Assembly: GCF_001590965.1 (NCBI RefSeq)
Contig: NZ_BCTW01000007.1
Span: 1 to 64,000 of the forward strand
DNA: 64,000 nt
Reading direction: 5' to 3'
Origin: Novosphingobium lentum NBRC 107847
Lineage (GTDB): Bacteria; Pseudomonadota; Alphaproteobacteria; Sphingomonadales; Sphingomonadaceae
In this document: positions 42,996-52,211 of the stretch, piece after piece
How positions within the stretch are numbered: the stretch's first letter is position 1
How the letters are laid out: each line of letters opens with the position of its first letter
Made by a program: the position numbers and the translations under genes
Notes under the pieces: generated by a model
What the model was told of the DNA's origin: nothing
Seen by the model: only the letters and a program-made list of their open reading frames with translations
Databases searched by the model: none

Positions 42996-44054
42996 ATGAA
43001 TTTCATCTACGAACCGCTCACCTACCGCGTGATTTTCGGCGCGGGAACGCTCGCCAGGGCCGGCGAAGAGCTTCAGCGTATCGGAAAGCGTGCATTGATC
43101 CTCTCGACGCCTGAGCAGAGCGGCGACGCTGCGGCGCTGGCCGAGCGGCTCGGCGCATCGGCGGTCGGTCTGTTCACCGATGCGGTCATGCATGTGCCCG
43201 TTTCGACGGTCGACGCGGCGGCGGCGCGCGCATTCGAGCTTAAGGCCGATTGTACCGTCGCGATTGGCGGCGGTTCGACCATCGGCCTCGCGAAAGCGCT
43301 TTCGCTCCGCCTCGATCTGCCGTCGCTCGCGATCCCCACCACCTATGCGGGGTCCGAGGTGACGCCGATCTGGGGGATGACCGAAAATGGCGTCAAGACG
43401 ACCGGGCGCGATCGCCGCGTGCTTCCCAAGGCGGTGATCTACGACCCCGAGCTGACGATGTCGCTCCCCGCCGCGATGTCGATCGCGAGCGGACTCAATG
43501 CGATCGCCCATTCGATGGAAGGTCTTTATGCCTTCGACGGCAACCCGATCGTCTCTCTCATGGCTGAAGACAGCATCCGCGCGCTCGCTGGGAGCCTCCC
43601 GGCGATCAAGGCGAATCCGGCGGACGCCGACGCACGCGCGAAAGCGCTTTACGGCTGCTGGCTTGCCGGGAGCGTACTGGGCGCTGCGAGCGTCGCGCTT
43701 CATCACAAGCTCTGCCACACGCTCGGCGGTTCCTTCGACATGCCGCACGCGCAAACGCATACGGCGGTGTTGCCCCATGCCATCGCCTATAATGCACCCG
43801 CGGTTCCCGAGGCCATGGAAAGGGCTGCTCGTGCGCTCGGCGGCGGAGACCCGGCCGTCCGTCTCTTCGAACTCGCACATGGGCTCGGTGCCGAGATGTC
43901 ACTGGCAAAGCTCGGCATGCCTCGCGACGGAATCGAGACAGCCGCGCGCCTTGCCGTCGCCAATCCCTATCCTAACCCGCGGCCAATCACCGAAGAGGGC
44001 ATCACGGCGTTGCTCGAACGCGCGCTCGACGGTCTTCCGCCCCTTCGGAGCTGA
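42996..44054 (+). CDS. Maleylacetate reductase
   Basis: 352 residues of the iron-type alcohol dehydrogenase superfamily, maleylacetate reductase branch (PcpE/LinF/TfdF type). Features: FIYEPLTYRVIFGAG at the start, nucleotide-binding AIGGGSTIGLAKAL (about 90), PTTYAGSEVTPIWG, GLNAIAHSMEGLYA, ALHHKLCHTLGG (metal/active-site His) and HAQTHTAVLPHA. It reduces maleylacetate to 3-oxoadipate with NADH and can also dechlorinate 2-chloromaleylacetate. It follows the PcpA-like ring cleavage step. Confidence 0.92.
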   Translation: MNFIYEPLTYRVIFGAGTLARAGEELQRIGKRALILSTPEQSGDAAALAERLGASAVGLFTDAVMHVPVSTVDAAAARAFELKADCTVAIGGGSTIGLAKALSLRLDLPSLAIPTTYAGSEVTPIWGMTENGVKTTGRDRRVLPKAVIYDPELTMSLPAAMSIASGLNAIAHSMEGLYAFDGNPIVSLMAEDSIRALAGSLPAIKANPADADARAKALYGCWLAGSVLGAASVALHHKLCHTLGGSFDMPHAQTHTAVLPHAIAYNAPAVPEAMERAARALGGGDPAVRLFELAHGLGAEMSLAKLGMPRDGIETAARLAVANPYPNPRPITEEGITALLERALDGLPPLRS

Positions 44055-44061
44055 ACCACAA

Positions 44062-44700
44062 TCAATCCGCCGCGCGGGTGCCGCTCTCCTCGCCGGTCAG
44101 CCAAGCCCGAACCGCGGATTTGATCGTCAGTGGCAGTTCATGACCGCCTTCATATACGAGCATTGTCGCAACGGCGCCGCTGCGCCACGCGAGATAGGCC
44201 TGGGCTTCGGCGAACTTGTGCCGCGGAATTACCATGTCGAGCTTGCCGCGGCAAAACATTACCGGTTTTCCGGCAAGCGCAAAGTCCGGCAGCTCGCCGC
44301 TGGGCACGGCGAAGCAGCCGCCGATCATAAGAAGACCGGCGTAGGCCTCGGGCGACTTCAGAAAGAGGGCGCCCGCCATCGCGGCGCCGTTGCTGAAACC
44401 GCACAGCCAGGGGCGCCGGCGTCCGGTGTCCGACGCGATCCAGCCTCCGACCTTCTCCGTTTCCAGGGCAAGGCTTTCGGGTATCGCCACTCCGGTGCCA
44501 GCGTTCAGAAACCACGCGAACCCACCACCTTGCGAGATCGGGCCACGATATGAGCGTACGTCCGCATCTCCGAAAAGCGCGAGGGTATAGCCTGCCTCGC
44601 GTTCATTGCTGCCACGGCCATGAAGATAGACGATATCGCGGCCGGTTCGGCTGGCATCGGGACTGTCGTAACGCATGACGATGGCCTGATCTCGGGACAT
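44062..44700 (-). CDS. Alpha/beta hydrolase, carboxylesterase/phospholipase type
   Basis: 212 residues from ATG 44700 after AAGGAG. The fold has YLHGRGSNE (oxyanion loop), the nucleophile serine in CGFSNGAAM, an acid in GKLDMVIP and a His in YEGGHELP. It belongs to the small YpfH/carboxylesterase-like group active on short esters. It converges on the maleylacetate reductase gene seven bases away. A role in hydrolysing an aromatic ester or a dienelactone-like intermediate is possible but not shown. Confidence 0.8.
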   Translation of the reverse strand: MSRDQAIVMRYDSPDASRTGRDIVYLHGRGSNEREAGYTLALFGDADVRSYRGPISQGGGFAWFLNAGTGVAIPESLALETEKVGGWIASDTGRRRPWLCGFSNGAAMAGALFLKSPEAYAGLLMIGGCFAVPSGELPDFALAGKPVMFCRGKLDMVIPRHKFAEAQAYLAWRSGAVATMLVYEGGHELPLTIKSAVRAWLTGEESGTRAAD

Positions 44701-44934
44701 GGATTCTCCTTGGCGGGTCACCCGCAAAACGCGGGACAATCCCGTCCGCGGCGAGGAAAGCGCCGGGGGAACGAGGTGCCGATCGTGCTCGCGGACTCGG
44801 CGCACTCTGAAGGCCTTCTTTATTGGAGATCAAATCTCGAAAACGGATATGCGTCATCCGCTTTGCGGTAGTTCTTTGCCGACTGAGAAACAGTCCATTG
44901 CGGCGGGATTGCAATTAGGTCGGAGGGGCCGATC

Positions 44935-47043
44935 ATGCTAGCTTCTCTGGGGGAAACTGGCGTGGAGGGGGGTATGGGGTTCGACCTCAGATCAATCGGC
45001 TTTTTATGCCTTCTGATTCTGCTTTTCGATGCCGCGTTCGCAATCACGTCTGGCTGGACGTTAAGTGCGGTCATCGCGTTTCTCTGGCTTGCGGCAGCCG
45101 TGCTGCTCGGCTGGAAAGAAGCCAAAGATTTTGCGGCGACCTGGTGGCGTATCGTCACGGTCCCCCTTGCCGCGTTGGTAACCGGCATCGGCAGCCGAGG
45201 CATCTATCCTGGCGGATGGGATTGGTTCCCCGTCGCGGCAGCGTTGCTTTTAGTCACAGGGATGACCCTGTTTTTTCGCGTTTGCTTTTGGGCGTGGTGT
45301 GCTGCCTTTTTGCTCCTCTGGGCCGCGTCGATCGCCTTCGTCGGGCTCGAAGTTGGCGCGGTGTTCGCCGCGCTGCTCACACTCTTTGCGGTCATGACGA
45401 ATTTCGCCGCAAAATTCGTCATGGACCACGCTTTTGATCTGAATCGTATCCGCACTTGGCGAGCCGAATTGAAGGATGCCGATAAGAAGACTTATCGCCA
45501 GCAATTGACCGGCCTGCTGATCCCCGTGTTTGTCCTCGCGGCGATCGGGTTTGGCTTCAACTATTGGCTCCAAGCGCGGATTGTGGACTATATCTACGCG
45601 TCCGGCCTCGTCTATCCCGACCCGGAGAGTAATGGTCTCGCGCGCGATCTCGAAGCCGATGCCTTCGCGTCGCTTGACCTCCGCGAGGCATTGGCTCTTG
45701 CTGACATTAAAGTGCGCGGCGACGGCGCTCGGGCCAAGGGCGGGCGGATTTTTACGAAGGCGCAGGAACGCGTCCTTGCGCTCTTCGGAGGCTTTTCTCC
45801 AACGCCCTTGGATAGCGAGGCGACCTGCAAAAGCTGGAACAAGCAGCAGCGTATTACCCTGCCTGGGTCGCGCGCGCGGCAGTTCCTCGGGGGCGGGCGC
45901 CACGGGCACAAACGGTATAAATATAAAATGATCGGGCCCGATCTGACGAAAGACTGCGAAGCTCTCGGAAAAGCCCTCGATGCACGCGACCTCAGAGACC
46001 ATGAGAAAGGAATGACGGGTGCGACGGCGATCGTCGAACAAAGCGGCGACGATGCCAGCGCCGCGCTTGATGCCGGTGTCGGCAAAGCTGAGTTGAAGGC
46101 GGAGACGCTCGTTCGATACAGCTTTTGGGAAGCTCGGATTGCCCTAGATTCGGCGTTTGTCGTATTGAGAATGCTCGCGATCCTTTCATGGATCGTGGTC
46201 GCTTGCAGCGTTCTCGCTGCGGTCTGCTATGTTGCTGGACGGGTTTCATTCGACCGGACTGTCCTGCCATTCAGCCTGCGCGGACGGCCCGCTCGATCGT
46301 CGCCGGCGGGAGAGCCAGACAGCCCCGGATCATTGGATATGCTGCCCCTCGACCGGCTCGAGCTCGACACTGTCAGGCAGGTCGGAGAAAAAGACGAAAC
46401 CGGGGTGGTGACAAAGGCCGTCCGGCAGGAAAAATGCTGGTATCTCTGCTTCGACGCGGCGCGCTACGGCGATGGAACGCATATGCGGTGGACCATTCCT
46501 TCGCCGGGATCGGCGTTCTTCCGGCGCCTCTTTGCGGCCAAGCTCGCAATGACCAAAGTCGAACTTGCAGAGATTATCCAGCATAAGCCTACCATCGCGG
46601 TAGCCGGCGACCTCAAGTTGCTTGATATCGTTGTCGACGAGGGGCGCGAGATCGTTTTTCGGATGAAGGATCTCATCGCCTTCTCCAAGGGCGTTCGCAT
46701 CCGGTCGATTTACTCAACCCATGTCGGCACCGAACTCTTTGGTCTCACGTCATTCTATAATGTCGCCAGCGGGACTGGTCGGCTCGTGCTCAAGACCGAG
46801 GGGAGGGAAGTATTTCTGGCGCCGCCGGACGTTTCGATTCCTCCCAACCTCCTTGTTGCCTGGGATCATAGCGCCACGTTTGCGCTTGCCCAGGATTCCG
46901 GAATCGTCGGTGTATGGGGAAATGCGCCGTCGGTCATGCCTACCCTGTCCGGCACCGCGATCGTCGACGAAAGCAGGCCTGGAGATCCGGGCATCTTTGG
47001 CAGGATATGGCGCCTTCTCCGTTTCGCCGTTCTTCCGGTGTGA
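44935..47043 (+). CDS. Polytopic membrane protein with AIM24-like C-terminal domain
   Basis: 702 residues from ATG 44935; ATG 44974 with GGAGGGGGG before it is an equally good start. About seven hydrophobic segments lie in the first 210 residues, followed by a soluble region of about 180 residues and another helix (about 405-430). The C-terminal third reads like an AIM24-type beta domain: ASGTGRLVLKTEGREVFL then PPNLLVAWDHSATFAL. A basic GGGRHGHKRYKYK patch lies near 320. No enzyme motif was recognised. It stands alone between catabolic genes and its function is unknown. Confidence 0.6.
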   Translation: MLASLGETGVEGGMGFDLRSIGFLCLLILLFDAAFAITSGWTLSAVIAFLWLAAAVLLGWKEAKDFAATWWRIVTVPLAALVTGIGSRGIYPGGWDWFPVAAALLLVTGMTLFFRVCFWAWCAAFLLLWAASIAFVGLEVGAVFAALLTLFAVMTNFAAKFVMDHAFDLNRIRTWRAELKDADKKTYRQQLTGLLIPVFVLAAIGFGFNYWLQARIVDYIYASGLVYPDPESNGLARDLEADAFASLDLREALALADIKVRGDGARAKGGRIFTKAQERVLALFGGFSPTPLDSEATCKSWNKQQRITLPGSRARQFLGGGRHGHKRYKYKMIGPDLTKDCEALGKALDARDLRDHEKGMTGATAIVEQSGDDASAALDAGVGKAELKAETLVRYSFWEARIALDSAFVVLRMLAILSWIVVACSVLAAVCYVAGRVSFDRTVLPFSLRGRPARSSPAGEPDSPGSLDMLPLDRLELDTVRQVGEKDETGVVTKAVRQEKCWYLCFDAARYGDGTHMRWTIPSPGSAFFRRLFAAKLAMTKVELAEIIQHKPTIAVAGDLKLLDIVVDEGREIVFRMKDLIAFSKGVRIRSIYSTHVGTELFGLTSFYNVASGTGRLVLKTEGREVFLAPPDVSIPPNLLVAWDHSATFALAQDSGIVGVWGNAPSVMPTLSGTAIVDESRPGDPGIFGRIWRLLRFAVLPV

Positions 47044-47310
47044 ACATTATATGTCCAAAGCACGGTCAGCCTGCGGCCGAGTTAAGATTCGCGCTTTCCA
47101 CCCACGCGCTGCGAGGCGGTGCTTCGAGAGAAATGAGCCGGGCCGCTCCAGATTTGACGTCCGTCAATCTCGCTGTTCCCCGACGGGCGGCGCTTGGTGC
47201 GGGCGAATGATGCGTAAATGGGCGATCGGCAGGCAGCCGCGCTTTGGGCGGTGGTGGCCGGCGTGCCGGCGATTCCGCAGCAAGCCGGCGACGGCGAGGC
47301 GGCCGCGCGC

Positions 47311-47739
47311 TTAGCGCCAGCCGGTGCGTGCTACGACTGTGTCGGTCTTGCGAACTTCGTAGCGCACCGATGCCATCGCCGGCGCAATCGCTGCCGGCTT
47401 GTAAAGCTCGATTTCCACCGAATGGACCTGCTCCAGCTCACAGATGCGCCGACCCAGCTCGCAGATGAACGTCTCGATCAGTTCGAAATGGCCTTCGGCG
47501 GACAGGCGCGTCGCTTCCTCGACAAGCCGCCGATAATCGACGGTTTCAGCAATGCGGTCGGTATCGGGCTCGGATACTTCGGCCGCCATGTTCAGCAGGA
47601 TTTCTTGGCGGCTGCTCTTCTCGCCGCGATATATGCCTACGCTCGCCTGAAGCGAGACCTGCTGGGCTCGGACCCAGAGCCGCGTCTCCAGGGCGGGAGC
47701 GCAAAGCTGGCGCTCGGCAATTTTGGCAAGTTCGTTCAT
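47311..47739 (-). CDS. folB: Dihydroneopterin aldolase family protein
   Basis: 142 residues from ATG 47739. It follows the FolB pattern: LQASVGIYRGEKSSRQEI, TVDYRRLVEEATRLS, FELIETFICELGRRI and IELYKPAAIAPAM with the catalytic Lys. FolB converts 7,8-dihydroneopterin to 6-hydroxymethyl-dihydropterin in folate synthesis. The N-terminal 20 residues are extra and the sequence is fairly divergent. With pabB and folC in the same region it may be a dedicated folate-supply copy for the THF-dependent demethylase. Confidence 0.75.
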   Translation of the reverse strand: MNELAKIAERQLCAPALETRLWVRAQQVSLQASVGIYRGEKSSRQEILLNMAAEVSEPDTDRIAETVDYRRLVEEATRLSAEGHFELIETFICELGRRICELEQVHSVEIELYKPAAIAPAMASVRYEVRKTDTVVARTGWR

Positions 47740-48055
47740 GGTTTCGCCCTGCTCCCGCGCTCGGCATTGCCCGCCTCTTCGGTCGGACGGACGGCGGCGG
47801 GGCGGCACCGTCCGAAGGCGTCGCTGCCGGTGCTCTATGCCGAAGCGCGCAGGATATCTTCTAGCGGACGGTTCGCGCGCCACCTATCGCTGAGGCTGAT
47901 AACGTCCATCCGGCTTTTGCATCGGCCATCCCGCTATCAGGACGCGCGAGGCCCGCGAACGCGCCCGATTTCGCGCGCCGCCGCTCCAACGGCACATGGC
48001 GGATGAGGCTGACAGCGGCAATGACGCCGCGACGCTGAGAACCGCTTCGCCTTCG

Positions 48056-49083
48056 TCAAGCAGCGGCGGGGAGCAAGTCGTGCTGGGGCAACGCGGCAGA
48101 CATGGTCGTGGGGACCTCGCTCCCAGCCGCGGTCGCACCCGCCTGCCGGTACTCGTTCATGTGATCGGTGCGGCAGTCCGAAATCAGCGAGCGAAGCCAC
48201 ATGTTGCCGGCGTCGTGGTGAAAGCGTTCGTGCCAATATTGCTTCACCTCGATCACGGGCAGATCGAGCGGCGGCGCGACGATCGTCATATGGGGCGAAC
48301 GTACAACGCGCGCGGCCGATCGCGGAATGGTCAGGATAAGGTCGCTCATCTCGGCGATCAGCGCCGTGACCATGAAGGATTCCGACACCATGCGGACGCG
48401 CTTGGCATCGATCGTGTCGAGAATCCGTTGTTCGGCTTCCTGGTGCCCATGGCTGTAGTGCCGCCCATCGACGACGAGATGATCCATTGCCTTGAAGTCG
48501 CTGAGGGTCAAAATGCCGCTGGGGACCATCGCGCGGGGAAGGATGCAGACATATTCTTCGCGAAACAGCGTCTGCTCTTTCACATTGGCGTAAAGGTTCG
48601 GGTAGCTCCCGATCGCAACGTCGGCCGCCCCGATTCCAGATCGGAGATGAGAGTGCGCCCGATCGGTACCGCGGTAAAGCTCACATCGGGTGCGACATCG
48701 ATGGAATGGCGGCGGACCAGCGGCATCATGTAATATTGGCCGAGATCGGACGCCGCGATACGGAAATTGCGCTCGGACTCGGCAGGATCGAACTGACGCC
48801 GTTCGCAAAGACCGGTACGGTAGATACGCAGCGCTTCCTCAACCCCTTTGGCAATCGACTGCGCCACCGACGTCGGGATCATGCCGTTGCGCGTCCGGAT
48901 GAAGAGCTGGTCGTTAAAATGCTCGCGTAGCGTGTGCAGGTTCCGGCTCAGCGACGATTGCGGCAACTCGAGCTCATTGGCTGCCAGCGTGACGCTTTTG
49001 AGCTTCATCATCGCCTCGAAGACGCTGAGATGAAAAAAGGATAGTTGCGCAGCCGGATCGCGGCTGGTGGGCAGCGTGTTCAT
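48056..49083 (-). pseudogene. LysR-type regulator gene, frameshifted in a G-run
   Basis: The 5' part (from ATG 49083) gives a normal LysR HTH (VFEAMMKLKSVTLAANELEL, PQSSLSRNLHTLREHF) through SDLESG. At a run of four C on the plus strand (48628-48631) the frame breaks, and the continuation DVAIGSYPNLYANV to VKQYWHERFHHDAGN lies in another frame, ending at 48056. One extra G would restore a protein of about 342 residues. It is a close relative of the LysR genes at 39556 and 59624. It could be a true pseudogene, a phase-variable run or a base-calling error. Confidence 0.85.
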
Positions 49084-49448
49084 GGCAATCCCTCTCCTCG
49101 GATCATTAACAGACCGATATGTTCTATTTTCCGGATAGTGGATACTGATCGGAGCCGTATGGCAAGACCGGAATCCGGATCGGAAGAATCCGGCAGATGG
49201 ATAAGGCTCTCTCGCGCCCAGGAAACTGGTCGGAGAGGCGACAGCGGCCTACGCTCAACATGCAGAATATGCGCCAGAATATGGCCCATTTGGTGGGCGG
49301 ACGGGATGGATTTCGAGATGGCGGCTATCGTCCTGCGGGGCGAGCAGGACGGCGATACGCGAGCCTGAATAGGACTATCCGCAATAGCATCTTGCGTAGG
49401 CGCGCCGCGATCCGCACGGCGGAAGAGTATTCGCAGAAAGGATAGAGG
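49084..49448 (+). promoter_or_regulatory. Region between lysR pseudogene and GST with GGATAG elements
   Basis: 365 bases with no gene. It contains CTATTTTCCGGATAG at 49124-49138 (T-N11-A), CTATCC at 49375-49380, and GTATTC-GCAGAAA-GGATAG at 49427-49445, which abuts the GST start. The half-sites resemble the dyads before other catabolic genes. Confidence 0.4.
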
Positions 49449-50081
49449 ATGCTGACTCTCTACTATAATCCGGGCTCTTGCTCGCTCGCCTCGCACGCTG
49501 CGCTCGAGGAGGCGGGTCTCGCTTACGGTCTTGAACGGGTCGACCTTGGCAAGGACGCCCAGAATGCGCCTGCATATCGCGACAAGAACCCGTGGGGAAA
49601 GGTCCCTGCGCTTCAGATCGGCGAAGGGGTGCTCACTGAAAATATCGCGATCCTGAGCTATATCGCCGAGCAGGCGCCTGAACGGATCCTGCTGCCGGTC
49701 TCCGGGATCGAGCGTGCGCGAGCCTTGGAATGGCTCGCGCTCCTCTCGAGCACGGTTCATGTTGCCTTCCGGCCGATTTTTCGGCCCGGCCGGCTCGCCT
49801 CGACCGCCGAGGGCCAAGAGGATGTCACGGCGACGGGTCTTGAGAGCCTGCGCACCGTGCTTGAATTGCTCGATGAGCGGTTGGGGCAGGGACCCTATGC
49901 GCTGGGCGAGCAGTTCAGCCTCTGTGATCTCTATCTTTTCGTCTTCGTCCTTTGGTCGCGGCGGCCTGCGCTGGCCGGAAAGCTTGGCGCGCTTCCGCGG
50001 CTTGGGGCATTCGGCGAGCGGCTGGCCGCGCGTCCGTCGGTGGTGGCGGCGATGACGCAGGAAGGCCTGTCCTGGTCCTAG
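49449..50081 (+). CDS. Glutathione S-transferase, beta-class-like
   Basis: 210 residues. An N-terminal thioredoxin-fold GSH domain has LYYNPGSCSLASHAAL, with the beta-class Cys near position 11. NPWGKVPALQ and LTENIAILSYIAE complete the GSH site, followed by an all-helical C-terminal domain with FSLCDLYLFVFVLW. Beta-class enzymes conjugate or isomerise electrophilic aromatics. A role as maleylacetoacetate-type isomerase or in detoxifying quinones formed in this pathway is plausible. Confidence 0.85.
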   Translation: MLTLYYNPGSCSLASHAALEEAGLAYGLERVDLGKDAQNAPAYRDKNPWGKVPALQIGEGVLTENIAILSYIAEQAPERILLPVSGIERARALEWLALLSSTVHVAFRPIFRPGRLASTAEGQEDVTATGLESLRTVLELLDERLGQGPYALGEQFSLCDLYLFVFVLWSRRPALAGKLGALPRLGAFGERLAARPSVVAAMTQEGLSWS

Positions 50082-50237
50082 CTCGACCAGCTGGCTTCGA
50101 AGAAACGCTCAAAGCGATCGCAGCCCCTCGGGGCACAACGGCGTCGCCCGGTGGTGGGCGTCGGGTTCGCGGCGCTGCTTATCGCAGCGCCGCCGGGCAG
50201 GCGCGGCCGCGAGGCGCGCGCCTGCTAAGCCGTCCGA

Positions 50238-51272
50238 TCAGCTGCCCTGGTCGAGGCTGGCAGCGACTTCGGCGTGGAGGGCGAGCAGCGGCGCTATGCT
50301 CGCCGGGGGCCGCCGACCAAGGCCGCATTCGGTGGCGATGCCGAAGTCCGCGAGAAACGGCGCCGCGCCGTGCGCACGGCGCAGCGCACCTTCGGCGCCA
50401 TCGCGCGCATGGACGAGACCAAGATAGATGATCGTTTCGGCGTCGGTCTCCAGCCGCGAAAGCGGCTCGAAATAGGCTGCGTCGTCGCGGGCGATCGGGA
50501 CGGGCAGGTGGAACCAGTCGATCGAGCGGCGGACCTGGTCGGCGAGCTGGTTCATCACCTCGACCATCAACCCCGTATCTTCGGGATCCTTGAAATGCTG
50601 ATGGTCGGCGTCACCGTAGCAGAGGTGGAAGCCGAGCTTCACCTTGTCGGGAACCCAGGAAGCCAACTCGATCAGGCGGCCGACGAGCGACGAGAAATCG
50701 CTGACTGGCGCCGGGAAGACGCCTTCGAGGACCGCGAATTCGAGCGCCGCATCCCACTGCACGGCGAGTTGGTCATTAGGGATCGCTGCCAATATCGTAT
50801 CGAGTTCGCGTCGCATCGCGGCGACATACAGCGGCTCGATCGCCGCGAAGCTCGCGGGCGCGATGAAGGACATCATCGGCGCGAAGGGTGTCGGCAGCGC
50901 GACCTGGAAACGGGTACCCGGCGCGATTTCGCCGGCCTCGGCGAGGCGGCGGAAACCGGCATAGGAGCGGATCGCGGCGGCGGCATAACCGAGCGGCGGA
51001 AATTGCCGCTCGCCGGCATGATCCTTCTTCTCGCTGTAGAGGTCGACCTGGACCGCGCCATAGCCGTCCTCGTGTCCAAGGCGCTCAAGCATCGGCGCCT
51101 GCTCCATCACCGCCTTCTGCCAGTTGATCCAGTTGGTACGATCGCCGGTCTCGCCGTCGGGGATGGCGTGGACGCGCGCGCCGAGGTGGCGTGCCGCCGC
51201 GCGGAAGACCTCCGCTTCATCGGCGAGCGGAATGCTGCCGACTAGCAGGATCGGTGTCTGTTCTGTGCTCAT
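50238..51272 (-). CDS. MetE/UROD-like barrel protein (cobalamin-independent methyltransferase-like)
   Basis: 344 residues from ATG 51272 (AAGGA, six-base spacing). The barrel resembles the C-terminal half of MetE: LLVGSIP and IPDGETGDRTNW early, GFHLCYGD near 210, WFHLPVP, YLGLVHARDG, and ATECGLGRRPP near the end. These positions match the His/Cys zinc ligands of cobalamin-independent methyl transfer. Stand-alone proteins of this type move methyl groups from folate or other donors, or have unknown roles. In a locus that generates methyl-THF it might be a methyl sink or an alternative demethylation enzyme; this is inference. Confidence 0.6.
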   Translation of the reverse strand: MSTEQTPILLVGSIPLADEAEVFRAAARHLGARVHAIPDGETGDRTNWINWQKAVMEQAPMLERLGHEDGYGAVQVDLYSEKKDHAGERQFPPLGYAAAAIRSYAGFRRLAEAGEIAPGTRFQVALPTPFAPMMSFIAPASFAAIEPLYVAAMRRELDTILAAIPNDQLAVQWDAALEFAVLEGVFPAPVSDFSSLVGRLIELASWVPDKVKLGFHLCYGDADHQHFKDPEDTGLMVEVMNQLADQVRRSIDWFHLPVPIARDDAAYFEPLSRLETDAETIIYLGLVHARDGAEGALRRAHGAAPFLADFGIATECGLGRRPPASIAPLLALHAEVAASLDQGS

Positions 51273-51572
51273 TGCCATTCCTTGAACTGGGCGATCATCG
51301 CCGCGATATGCCATTGCCCACCCTTCCGCCCTGCCGGGCCGCGCCGTTCGCCCGGTCCGGGCGACGCCGTCGCGCGCGCGGAAGCGCGTGCCGGGCCGGC
51401 GAGCCGCGCAGATGCGGGCCGGCCGGCGTGGCGTGGCGTTCGGGCTGACATGCGGGCGGCAGACCTTATGATAGTGGGAAGCTCGATTAGGGCTGCTGGC
51501 CGGGACCGGGAAGCGCCCGATTCCGGATAGTTCGCATCCGCGAAATGGAATGTCCCGATGCCGCGGCGCGGC
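51273..51572. other. GC-rich spacer between MetE-like gene and CoA-transferase genes
   Basis: No gene seen. A GGATAG half-site (51525-51530) resembles the recurrent box, but its partner arm is missing. Confidence 0.35.
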
Positions 51573-52211
51573 TTAGCCAGCGAGGACCGTGATGCCGGTG
51601 TGGGCGCGCACCGTCTCGAGGTCGATTCCGTCCGCGAGTTCGTCGATGCGCAACGAGCGGGCATTGCGGTCGAGCGTGAAGCGGCCATAGTCCGAGACGA
51701 TGGCGTCGACCACGGCGATCCCGGTGAGCGGCAGGCTGCAGCTTTCGACGATCTTCGGATTGCCGGCCTTGTCGGCATGGCTCATCACGACGACGACGCG
51801 CTGGACCCCCGCGACGAGATCCATCGCGCCGCCCATGCCCTTGATCATCTTGCCCGGCACCGTCCAGTTGGCGAGGTCGCCATTGGCCGCGACTTCCATC
51901 GCGCCGAGGATCGCAAGGTCGATATGGCCGCCGCGGATCATCGCGAAACTGTCCGCCGACGAAAAGAAGCTCGACGTCGGCAGCGCGGTAACCGTCTGCT
52001 TGCCGGCGTTGATGAGGTCCGGGTCGACATCATCGTCATAGGGAAAGGGGCCGATGCCGAGCATCCCGTTCTCGGACTGGAGCACGACCTCGATATCGCT
52101 TGGCACGAAATTGGCGACGAGCGTCGGGATACCGATCCCGAGATTGACATAGAAGCCGTCCTTGAGCTCGAGCGCGGCGCGCTCGGCCATCTCTTCACGC
52201 GTCCAGGGCAT
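51573..52211 (-). CDS. pcaJ: 3-oxoadipate/3-oxoacid CoA-transferase subunit B
   Basis: 212 residues. The catalytic glutamate is in QSENGMLG (about 45-52). Other family II CoA-transferase motifs are LGIGIPTLVANF, IRGGHIDLAILGAMEV, GMGGAMDLV and VDAIVSDYGRF. It moves CoA from succinyl-CoA to 3-oxoadipate (PcaIJ) or acetoacetate (ScoAB). The sequence alone does not separate these, but the thiolase and the maleylacetate reductase in the window favour 3-oxoadipate. It overlaps subunit A by one base (TGATG). Confidence 0.87.
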   Translation of the reverse strand: MPWTREEMAERAALELKDGFYVNLGIGIPTLVANFVPSDIEVVLQSENGMLGIGPFPYDDDVDPDLINAGKQTVTALPTSSFFSSADSFAMIRGGHIDLAILGAMEVAANGDLANWTVPGKMIKGMGGAMDLVAGVQRVVVVMSHADKAGNPKIVESCSLPLTGIAVVDAIVSDYGRFTLDRNARSLRIDELADGIDLETVRAHTGITVLAG

